Assembly: GCA_035574175.1 (NCBI GenBank)
Contig: DATLZB010000164.1
Span: forward strand, 1-5,258
Direction: 5' to 3'
Length of the DNA: 5,258 bases
DNA from: DATLZB01 sp035574175
Lineage (GTDB): Bacteria > Pseudomonadota > Alphaproteobacteria > Rhizobiales > Hyphomicrobiaceae
The position numbers and the translations under genes are program-made. The notes below the pieces were generated by a model. That model saw nothing but the letters and a program-made list of their open reading frames with translations, made no database searches and was not told the DNA's origin. This document shows, in pieces, positions 1 through 4,838 of this stretch (positions are counted from its first letter, which is position 1; every line of letters starts with the position of its first letter).

Positions 1-25
1 CCCGCCATGATCCGAGCGGATGAGG

Positions 26-214
26 TCAGAACGGACGGCTGCCGCAGCGGAAGAAATACGGCAGGCTCGACAGCGGCGCGTCCACCGTGATCTCGGCAGG
101 CCCCTGGTAGCTGCGGCCGGACTCGACGTGCTGCCAGCAGCCGCGCGGCAGATAGACCGCGCGCGTCCTGGCGCCCGGCTCCACCACCGGCGCCACCAGC
201 ACGTCCGGCAACCT
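26..214 (-). pseudogene. C-terminal remnant of a family-31 glycoside hydrolase (alpha-glucosidase-like)
   Basis: About 60 codons ending in TGA at 26-28 encode a stretch starting LPDVLVAPVVEPGARTRAVY, continuing with LPRGCW, a G-x-x-Y-x-G pattern and VDAPLSSLPYFFRCGSRPF at the stop. This matches the region just after the catalytic barrel of family-31 glycosidases (D-L-L-V-A-P-V, then V-Y-L-P-x-G-x-W, then A-P-L-x-x-x-P-x-F-x-R-x-G). Such enzymes hydrolyse alpha-glycosidic bonds and are several hundred residues long. Everything before this point, including the catalytic aspartates, is absent. The frame stays open upstream to 388, but that part reads as low-similarity sequence and overlaps the end of modC, so I place the break near 205-273. 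There is no start codon with a ribosome binding site for the fragment, so it is very probably not expressed as a functional protein. The family call is from recognised motifs; the truncation is seen directly; its cause is inferred. Confidence 0.72.
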
Positions 215-273
215 GCTCTCGGACCGGGCAAGCTCGCGCGTATCGGCTGCAAGGCTGGCAGAGCGATGAGATG

Positions 274-1356
274 TTATGGAATCAGAGCAACCGTTTTGAC
301 TTGCACCCACACCGGCCGTCGCGGCGACAGCTGCAGCTCGTTCACCGCGCGTTTCGTGACCAGTGCCAACAGGGGGACGCCGCCGCATCGCAGCCGGACC
401 TGCGCCTGAGAGGGATGCGGCCCTTCGCCGATCGATTCGACCATGGCCTGCGCGTGGTTCTGGATGCTCGTCTGTGTCGGTTCCTGTAGCTGGAGGCTGA
501 CGTCCCTCGCCAGTATCCGGAGTCGTACCTGTGTCCCGATGGGCTGCCCGCCGTCCCCGATCCAGAAGCTGCCCCCCGGGAACTCAGCCCGGATCAGATG
601 CCAGTCGGCATCGCGTTCGACGATCCGTGCGTGGACCAGCGTGCCTGCGTCCCCGCCTGCCATCACCGGACTCTCGACGGATGCCAGCACCTCGGCCGGC
701 GCGCCTTGTGCGCGCACCTGCCCGGCGTCGAGCACGACGAGATGGTCGGCCAGGCGGGCGGCTTCGTCGGTGGAGTGGGTGACGTAGAGCATCGGAATGC
801 GCAGCTCGTCGCGCATGCGCTCGAGCCAGGGCATGATCTCCTGCCGGCGCGCGAGGTCGAGCGAGGCCATCGGTTCGTCGAGCAGCAGCAGGCGGGGTTG
901 TGTCGCCAGCGCGCGGGCGATGGCGACTCGTTGCCGCTCGCCCCCCGACAGAGTGTGCACCGGGCGCGTCATCAAAGACTCGATCCCGAGCAGTTTGACC
1001 GCCGCCATCAGGCCCGCCTCGCCGTCGTTTCTCCGAGTACGGCGCAGGCCATATTCGAGGTTGCCGCGAACATCCAGGTGCTCGAACAGGCTCGCCTCTT
1101 GAAAGACATAGCCCAGATCGCGCTGCCACACCGGAAGTCGGATTCCAGCTCGATCGTCTTGCCACACCGCACCGCCGATGCGGACGATGCCCCGTGCCGC
1201 CGACTCCAATCCGGCGACGCACCTCAGCAGCGTCGTTTTGCCCGAGCCCGATGGGCCGAATACGACACAAATCCCTTGGTCCGGCAGATCCAGACCGACC
1301 GACAGTGCAAACCCCGGCCGTGGCAGCCGCACCGCGATGTGCAGGCCCCGGTTCAC
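274..1356 (-). CDS. modC: Molybdate ABC transporter ATP-binding protein ModC
   Basis: 360 residues, the usual ModC length (about 350-360). It is the cytoplasmic ATPase that powers molybdate import through ModB. All nucleotide-binding motifs are visible: Walker A GPSGSGKT (34-41), Q-loop glutamine Q86, signature LSGGERQR (136-143), Walker B LLLLDEP (156-162), D-loop SLD (165-167) and switch histidine H194. A C-terminal TOBE (Mop-type) domain runs from about 293 to 357 and starts with TSIQNHAQAMVESI, the position where Mop domains usually carry T-S-A-R-N; it probably binds oxyanion in a regulatory role. I chose the GTG at 1354-1356 because it overlaps the modB stop in a GTGA arrangement typical of translational coupling, and because the homologous sequence begins there. 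The frame stays open further upstream to 1938, but that stretch lies inside modB in another frame. No clear terminator follows the TAA at 274-276. Confidence 0.95.
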   Translation of the reverse strand: MNRGLHIAVRLPRPGFALSVGLDLPDQGICVVFGPSGSGKTTLLRCVAGLESAARGIVRIGGAVWQDDRAGIRLPVWQRDLGYVFQEASLFEHLDVRGNLEYGLRRTRRNDGEAGLMAAVKLLGIESLMTRPVHTLSGGERQRVAIARALATQPRLLLLDEPMASLDLARRQEIMPWLERMRDELRIPMLYVTHSTDEAARLADHLVVLDAGQVRAQGAPAEVLASVESPVMAGGDAGTLVHARIVERDADWHLIRAEFPGGSFWIGDGGQPIGTQVRLRILARDVSLQLQEPTQTSIQNHAQAMVESIGEGPHPSQAQVRLRCGGVPLLALVTKRAVNELQLSPRRPVWVQVKTVALIP

Positions 1357-2042
1357 GCGAGGATCCGGTCCATCCGCCGCTTCATCAGCGCAAGCCCGAG
1401 CAGCACGGCAAATGAGAACAGAAGCATTCCAGCTGCAAGCCAATGGGCCTGCGCGTACTCCATGGCTTCGACGTGTCCGTAGATCTGGGTTGATACGACG
1501 CGCGTCTTGCCGGGGATGTTGCCACCGATCATCAGCACGACGCCGAACTCGCCGACGGTGTGCGCGAAGCTCAGGATCGCCGCCGTGACGATGCCCGGAC
1601 GCGCGAGCGGCAGGGCGACCGTGAAGAAAGCATCGAGCGGGCGGGCACGCAGCGTCGCCGCAACCTCCATCGGCCGCTTGCCGATGGCCTCGAAGGCGTG
1701 CTGGATCGGCTGCACGGCAAAGGGCAACGAGAAAATGATGGATCCGATCAACAGGCCGGTAAAGGTGAAGGACAAAACCCCCCAGCCCATGGCCTGCGTG
1801 AACTGACCGAGTGGACCCTGCGGTCCCAGGGCCACGAGCAGGTAAAACCCGAGCACCGTCGGCGGAAGGACGAGGGGCAAGGTCACGAGCGCGCCGATCG
1901 GCGCGCGCCAGCGCGATGTCGTCTGGGAGAGCCACCACGCCAGTGGTGTCGCCACCACCAGCAGCAGCGCCGTGGTCGAGGCCGCGAGCTTCAGCGTCAG
2001 CCCTACGGCCTGCAGCGACTCATGGGACAGAGGGATAGCCAT
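1353..2042 (-). CDS. modB: Molybdate ABC transporter permease ModB
   Basis: 229 residues, the same length I recall for Escherichia coli ModB. This inner-membrane subunit forms the translocation pathway, receiving molybdate from ModA and contacting ModC. About five to six hydrophobic segments are visible (roughly 14-36, 48-71, 88-110, 148-172, 200-220). Family hallmarks include LPLVLPPTVLGFYLL (55-69), the cytoplasmic EAA loop EVAATLRARPLDAFFTVALP (126-145) with a downstream G at 150 that would dock onto ModC, and HTVGEFGVVLMIGGNIPGKT (161-180). The ATG at 2040-2042 gives the family's normal N-terminus. The frame extends upstream to 2111, but the extra 23 residues are arginine- and proline-rich and overlap modA. 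The ribosome binding site is weak: a GAAGG lies too far upstream. The gap to modA is 46 bases and the stop overlaps the modC start, so it is the middle gene of a modABC operon. Confidence 0.95.
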   Translation of the reverse strand: MAIPLSHESLQAVGLTLKLAASTTALLLVVATPLAWWLSQTTSRWRAPIGALVTLPLVLPPTVLGFYLLVALGPQGPLGQFTQAMGWGVLSFTFTGLLIGSIIFSLPFAVQPIQHAFEAIGKRPMEVAATLRARPLDAFFTVALPLARPGIVTAAILSFAHTVGEFGVVLMIGGNIPGKTRVVSTQIYGHVEAMEYAQAHWLAAGMLLFSFAVLLGLALMKRRMDRILA

Positions 2043-2088
2043 GGGATTCGGCGCTGGCCTTCGTCGTCGGTGCGGTGCGCCACTGCCG

Positions 2089-2835
2089 TCACAACTCGTA
2101 GCCGTAAGCACGGATCACCGCGCGCGCCTTTTCGTTCTTCAGGAACGCGAGCAAGGCGGTCGCCGCGGGGTTGAGCTTGCCGGGTGCGAGCAGCACCGCG
2201 TCCTGCCGGATGGGCGCGTGCAAGTGGGCGGGAACGATCCAGGCCGAGCCCTGAGCGATTCCGCCATCCGACATCAGCTGCGACAGTGCCACGAAGCCCA
2301 ACTGCGCGTTCTCGGTGGCGACAAACTGGTAGGTCTGCGCGATGTTCTCGCCCTGCACGATCTTCGGCTGGACCTCGGTCAGCACCCCGAGCTTCGTCAT
2401 CGTCTCGATGGCCGCCGCTCCATAAGGGGCCAGCTTGGGATTGGCGATCGCGAGGCGCTCGAACGTGCCTGAGCGCAGGATCTCGCCCTTGTCGTCCACC
2501 AGCCCGGGTTGTCGGCTCCAGAGCACCAGTCTGCCCGTTGCGTAGGTGAAGCGGGAACCGGCGACGCCCAATCCCTCCCGCTCGAGCTTCGCGGGCGTTT
2601 CGTCGTCGGCGGCCAGTAGCATGTGAAACGGCGCGCCGTTCTTGATCTGCGCATAGAAGGCGCCGGTGGAGCCGAACGAGAGGATGGCCTTGTGCCCGGT
2701 GTCCTGCTCGAAGGTCTGCGCGATCTTCTGCATCGGCGCGGTGAAGTTGGCCGCCACGGCAACGCTGACTTCGGCGGCCTGTGCCGGAGCAAGCCAGGCC
2801 AGAGCGGCCAGCACGATGGGCATCAGTCTGGACAT
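2089..2835 (-). CDS. modA: Periplasmic molybdate-binding protein ModA
   Basis: 248 residues, close to the usual ~250. It is the substrate-binding protein that captures molybdate (and typically tungstate) and delivers it to ModB. A short signal peptide is visible: MSRL, a hydrophobic core PIVLAALAWLAP, then AQA-AE with likely cleavage after residue 20. The mature protein opens with VSVAVAANFTAPMQKIAQTF, the ModA family start, where N30 and T32 lie at the oxyanion site. Other matching segments are FGSTGAFYAQI with S56 (54-64), ATGRLVLWSR (99-108), ANPKLAPYGAAA (131-142) with Y138, and VQGENIAQTYQFV (160-172). Ligand positions are assigned from the family, not tested. I chose the ATG at 2833-2835 because it gives a normal signal peptide and has GAGG four bases upstream; the frame is open to 2991, but that stretch runs through the control region into modE. 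It is the first gene of the operon and is expected to be repressed by ModE when molybdate is plentiful. Confidence 0.95.
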   Translation of the reverse strand: MSRLMPIVLAALAWLAPAQAAEVSVAVAANFTAPMQKIAQTFEQDTGHKAILSFGSTGAFYAQIKNGAPFHMLLAADDETPAKLEREGLGVAGSRFTYATGRLVLWSRQPGLVDDKGEILRSGTFERLAIANPKLAPYGAAAIETMTKLGVLTEVQPKIVQGENIAQTYQFVATENAQLGFVALSQLMSDGGIAQGSAWIVPAHLHAPIRQDAVLLAPGKLNPAATALLAFLKNEKARAVIRAYGYEL

Positions 2836-2844
2836 GGCGCCTCG

Positions 2845-2873
2845 TTGTTCAAAACTGGAATAGCGAGTATATC
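2845..2873 (+). promoter_or_regulatory. Candidate sigma-70 promoter of modE
   Basis: On the plus strand TTGTTC (2845-2850, three of six) and TATATC (2868-2873, four of six) are separated by 17 bases. The start would fall near 2880, about 38 bases before the modE GTG. Its -10 overlaps the modA -10 on the opposite strand, so the two promoters probably compete for polymerase and share the same operator. Both elements are weak. Confidence 0.35.
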
Positions 2874-2899
2874 CAACGCTATTCTTTGCGAGAATAGCG
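2858..2899. promoter_or_regulatory. Probable ModE-molybdate operator with three half-sites
   Basis: Three exact copies of an 8-base element lie in 42 bases: GAATAGCG at 2858-2865, its complement CGCTATTC at 2877-2884, and GAATAGCG again at 2892-2899. The right pair makes a perfect palindrome CGCTATTC-N7-GAATAGCG (2877-2899). From memory, the E. coli ModE box has half-sites of the form CGTTATAT and ATATAACG separated by about 8 bases, so the CGnTAT/ATAnCG core, orientation and spacing fit. The left pair (2858-2884) is the same element facing outward, with an 11-base spacer holding both -10 elements. Sequence and placement are seen directly; ModE binding is inferred from the neighbouring modE gene and the known family role. 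Confidence 0.65.
2866..2894 (-). promoter_or_regulatory. Candidate sigma-70 promoter of modABC
   Basis: On the minus strand a -10 hexamer TATACT (2866-2871, five of six consensus bases) is preceded after a 17-base spacer by TTCTCG (2889-2894, three of six). Transcription would start near 2859, leaving a leader of about 24 bases before the modA ATG. The weak -35 lies inside the right-hand operator palindrome and the -10 inside the left-hand one, so an operator-bound repressor would block RNA polymerase. The -10 is convincing; the -35 is weak. Confidence 0.5.
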
Positions 2900-2917
2900 C
2901 TGCACCACCTTTGCCCC

Positions 2918-3688
2918 GTGGCCATGAAGCGAACCTCGCTGGACCTGTCCCAGGCCCTCGGCCAGGCAGCGACCGACAAACGCATCGACATCCTGCGCAG
3001 GATCGGCGAGGCGGGCTCGATCTCGCAAGCCGCGCGCGGCGCGGGGGTGAGCTACAAGGCCGCCTGGCAGGCCATCGAGACCCTCGGCAACCTCGCAGGG
3101 CAGGATCTCGTGGAGAAGGTGGTGGGCGGCAGTGGGGGTGGCGGCGCCAGGCTGACGGATGCGGGTCGGCGACTGTTGCGCGCCGCCGATGAACTGACCA
3201 AGACCCGAGCGACAGTGCTCGCGCGAATCAACCGTGAGACGGACGATCTCGGTGCGTCGGGGCTGGCGGGGCTGGGGTTGCGCACCAGCATCCGCAATCA
3301 GATCCCGTGTACGGTCCGCAGGCTCACGCCTTGCGGGCGCGTCGTGGCCATCGAACTTGCACTGGCGGACGGCGCTGCACTTCGATCCAGGATCACCGTC
3401 GAAAGCGCTGAACTGCTGGGCCTGCAGCCGGGTATGACCGTGCTCGCGCTGTGCAAGGCGACGGCCGTGAAGATCGTCAAAGGCGGCCGTGCCAGGCCGG
3501 GCGTCAACCACCTGCGCGGTGTGGTCCGCCGCGCAACGCGGACCGAGGGCGACAAGGAGCTCTCGCTGCGGCTGGACTCCGGCGTTCAGCTGGTGGGATT
3601 CGCCCGAGCCGCAACGGGTTTTCGGGTGGGACAGACCGCCGTAGCCTGTGTCGAGGAATCCGCTGTCGCGATTGCCGTCGGAGCCTGA
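2918..3688 (+). CDS. modE: Molybdate-responsive transcriptional regulator ModE
   Basis: 256 residues from GTG, or 254 from the ATG at 2924; full ModE is about 260. It binds molybdate and, as a dimer, represses the molybdate uptake operon (and in some bacteria activates molybdoenzyme genes). The N-terminal winged helix-turn-helix contains SISQAARGAGVSYKAAWQAI (34-53), followed by a glycine-rich wing (70-76) and ARLTDAGRRLL (77-87), all diagnostic of ModE. A linker of about 95-118 leads to two TOBE domains, roughly 122-190 and 195-254. The first begins LRTSIRNQIPCTV, the molybdate-binding motif usually written T-S-A-R-N; here Ala is replaced by Ile. The start is uncertain because GTG-GCC-ATG gives two candidates and neither has a Shine-Dalgarno sequence. 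It is divergent from modABC across an 82-base control region, which suggests it regulates that operon and possibly itself. Confidence 0.93.
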   Translation: MAMKRTSLDLSQALGQAATDKRIDILRRIGEAGSISQAARGAGVSYKAAWQAIETLGNLAGQDLVEKVVGGSGGGGARLTDAGRRLLRAADELTKTRATVLARINRETDDLGASGLAGLGLRTSIRNQIPCTVRRLTPCGRVVAIELALADGAALRSRITVESAELLGLQPGMTVLALCKATAVKIVKGGRARPGVNHLRGVVRRATRTEGDKELSLRLDSGVQLVGFARAATGFRVGQTAVACVEESAVAIAVGA

Positions 3689-3972
3689 GCTCTGGCTAAT
3701 CGGGTCCTGCGGGGGCGGCACTGGGCGCGCAGCCAGGTGGCGGCGAGGGTGTCGGTCACCGACCTGGCCGACTGCGCGCCGCGTCGCTGGCCGATGGGGA
3801 GCGGCTCTCGCTGGTCGGGCGTGTCCTTGGGCGTGTTCGTGTACGAAACCGCTGTCGGTTTGTTCACCCTGTGGCTGTTCAGTCGCGGCGGGTGGAAGAA
3901 AGTGCGGGTGTGAGCAGATGGACACGGGCGGCACGGCCTCGAGGCGGCGTTCGTGATGCAGGCAGAACGCCC

Positions 3973-3988
3973 TGGTGGATTGCCACCA
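3973..3988. repeat. Perfect hairpin with 6-base stem
   Basis: TGGTGG (3973-3978) and CCACCA (3983-3988) pair perfectly around a 4-base loop ATTG. No T-run follows, so it is not a standard intrinsic terminator by itself. It could be an operator or an RNA stem. Confidence 0.4.
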
Positions 3989-4002
3989 AAGTCGAATAAA
4001 TC

Positions 4003-4023
4003 GCGGCTTGCACGAGCCGCTTT
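4003..4023 (+). terminator. Weak terminator-like hairpin
   Basis: GCGGCT (4003-4008) and AGCCGC (4015-4020) form a perfect 6-base stem around TGCACG and are followed by only three T residues. It may end transcription arriving from modE, about 315 bases upstream. The short T-run makes this uncertain; it could instead be an operator upstream of the gene at 4081. Confidence 0.35.
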
Positions 4024-4049
4024 CATAAGATCGTAATCTGGTTAACAAT
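4022..4049 (+). promoter_or_regulatory. Possible promoter of the membrane-protein pair
   Basis: The 60 bases before the ATG at 4081 are AT-rich. TTCATA (4022-4027, four of six) and AACAAT (4044-4049, four of six) are 16 bases apart. Alternatives are TTAACA (4042-4047, five of six) with a poor -10 near 4066, or a TAGTAT at 4069-4074 that would start RNA at the ATG itself and give a leaderless message. None is strong enough to choose. Confidence 0.25.
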
Positions 4050-4080
4050 ATTCTCACACCACGGCGATTAGTATCCGACT

Positions 4081-4437
4081 ATGAGCCGCAGCAACGACTT
4101 CTTTCCCTACGCCGCTTCGACGGTGTGTGGATTGGTCGTCTACATGATCATCACCGTGGCGACCGGAAAGAACGAGGCGTGGGACGACGGTATCTATTAT
4201 TTCGTCGGCATTCCGTTCATGAGTGTCGTAGCCTTCGTTCTCGGCTATCTGTTTCCAATCAAGCCTTGGCGGTGGGCAGTGAGCATGGCCGGCGGCCAAG
4301 CACTAGGCGCGATGATGTTTGGAAGCTCACTGAACTTGCTGCCGCTCGCCATGATCTTCATGGCGATCGTCTCGCTTCCACAGTTCCTGGCCGCGTTCAT
4401 AGGCTCCAAGCTTGCGCCGAAGAAGGCCTCGCAATGA
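4081..4437 (+). CDS. Small membrane protein of unknown function, four predicted helices
   Basis: 118 residues that I do not recognise as a named gene. Four hydrophobic segments are visible, at about 10-27, 38-58, 65-82 and 86-108, with a basic tail SKLAPKKASQ that would lie in the cytoplasm. Between the first and second segments is a polar loop TGKNEAWDD, and a PWRW motif (62-65) starts the third. The pattern (AWDDGIYYFVGIP, GYLFPIKPWRWA, SLNLLPLA) resembles uncharacterised inner-membrane proteins common in proteobacteria, but I can give no function or family accession. The ATG at 4081 is the first in frame and places the first helix correctly, although no Shine-Dalgarno sequence precedes it. 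The stop overlaps the next start as ATGA, so the two are probably one operon and may act together. Codon use looks less GC-rich than in the mod genes, which fits a separate origin. Confidence 0.82.
   Translation: MSRSNDFFPYAASTVCGLVVYMIITVATGKNEAWDDGIYYFVGIPFMSVVAFVLGYLFPIKPWRWAVSMAGGQALGAMMFGSSLNLLPLAMIFMAIVSLPQFLAAFIGSKLAPKKASQ
4421..4426 (+). promoter_or_regulatory. Ribosome binding site that fixes the start of the second membrane gene
   Basis: AGAAGG lies seven bases before the ATG at 4434-4436, inside the end of the preceding gene. It supports starting the second gene here rather than at codons further upstream in the same open frame, which extends back to 4125. Confidence 0.6.
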
Positions 4438-4673
4438 CGACGATCTTCAAGTTCATCGTCGGCATCGGACTGCTCATCTATGCCTACCGAGCGTACGTCA
4501 AAGGCGAAGTTCGAGCTGGCAGAAGCGGCCTTAGGCTCTACACGCCGACACGCGAAGACAATCCGGTCGCCTTTCATTTCTTCGTCTTGCTGTATCTGTT
4601 CTGCGGCTTTGCCTTAGTGATCTGGGGTTTGCTCGTGATTGCAGGTGTTGTGGAGCCGTTGCCGCTCAACTGA
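4434..4673 (+). CDS. Small membrane protein of unknown function, two predicted helices
   Basis: 79 residues, not recognised as a named gene. One hydrophobic segment runs from about 3 to 20 (FKFIVGIGLLIYAYRAYV). A basic, polar linker follows with KGEVRAGRSG and YTPTREDNP. A second long hydrophobic segment spans about 47-72 and is rich in aromatic residues (FHFFVLLYLFCGFALVIWGL). The R-E-D-N-P stretch just before a helix beginning with aromatic residues recalls small uncharacterised proteobacterial membrane proteins, but I can assign no role. The start at ATG 4434 has a good ribosome binding site and overlaps the previous stop (ATGA), pointing to coupled translation. It is followed by a 164-base gap, with a plausible terminator at 4816. 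It may be a partner of the upstream protein; that is inference from gene arrangement only. Confidence 0.82.
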   Translation: MTTIFKFIVGIGLLIYAYRAYVKGEVRAGRSGLRLYTPTREDNPVAFHFFVLLYLFCGFALVIWGLLVIAGVVEPLPLN

Positions 4674-4693
4674 GGCCGCACGTTCCGGGAGGA

Positions 4694-4770
4694 GGTACTC
4701 GACCAATAATCGCGCCTCTTGCCCTTGCCGCGCAGTTTCCGCTGGTGGACCTGGTGCTCGACCATTAATC
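4694..4770. repeat. Imperfect 18-base direct repeat
   Basis: GGTACTCGACCAATAATC (4694-4711) and GGTGCTCGACCATTAATC (4753-4770) agree at 16 of 18 positions, with starts 59 bases apart. They sit between the membrane-protein pair and the broken integrase, so they could be recombination or protein-binding sites, or a local duplication. No tRNA 3' end is visible in them. Confidence 0.5.
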
Positions 4771-4815
4771 CCATGTGCGCGCCCTCACGCGCCCCTTGAA
4801 GGGAAACCGCGCCAA

Positions 4816-4838
4816 CCGGGAAGGGTGTCCCGGCTTTT
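4816..4838 (+). terminator. Probable intrinsic terminator after the membrane-protein pair
   Basis: CCGGGA (4816-4821) and TCCCGG (4828-4833) form a perfect GC-rich 6-base stem with loop AGGGTG, followed by C and then TTTT (4835-4838). It faces the plus strand and lies about 140 bases after the second membrane gene. On the minus strand the stem is not followed by a T-run, so it would not serve the integrase fragment. The stem is short and one base separates it from the T-run. Confidence 0.5.

Larger units (their letters stand above)
3689..4080. other. Gene-poor spacer between modE and the membrane-protein pair
   Basis: I find no convincing gene in these 392 bases on either strand. Directly after the modE stop the same frame stays open to a TGA at 3911-3913 (74 codons). 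It starts ALANRVLRGRHWARSQVA and ends with a hydrophobic piece, VFVYETAVGLFTLWLF; an internal ATG at 3794 would give 39 residues but has no ribosome binding site. The first half is GC-rich like modE. From about 3990 the DNA becomes AT-richer, which fits a promoter region for the genes at 4081. Two hairpins lie at 3973-3988 and 4003-4020. Confidence 0.6.

Noticed and set aside
1357..1938. Long open frame of 554 codons continuing upstream of modC
   Set aside because: The upstream part lies inside modB in another frame and is arginine- and alanine-rich shadow sequence; ModC homology starts at the GTG at 1354-1356.
2836..2917. Molybdenum-cofactor riboswitch in the modA leader
   Set aside because: The predicted modA leader is only about 24 bases, far too short for that structured RNA, and a protein operator explains the inverted repeats.
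2836..2991. Longer modA (300 residues) starting at 2991
   Set aside because: The extra 52 residues run through the operator and into modE, have no protein-like character, and bury the clear signal peptide at MSRLMPIVLA.
2879..4057. 392-codon minus-strand frame opposite modE
   Set aside because: It is antisense to the clearly recognised modE, crosses the operator, and has no recognisable domain; long antisense frames are common in GC-rich coding DNA.
4690..4766. Possible short gene or gene end after AGGAGG, reading RPIIAPLALAAQFPLVDLVL and ending DH at a stop 4765-4767
   Set aside because: It looks protein-like, but there is no ATG, GTG or well-placed TTG after the AGGAGG, and no similarity I can name. 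The upstream frame is not clearly coding.
4574..4774. Minus-strand frame of 66 codons beginning MGLMVEHQVHQRKL
   Set aside because: It overlaps the second membrane gene in antisense and has no supporting motif or ribosome binding site.
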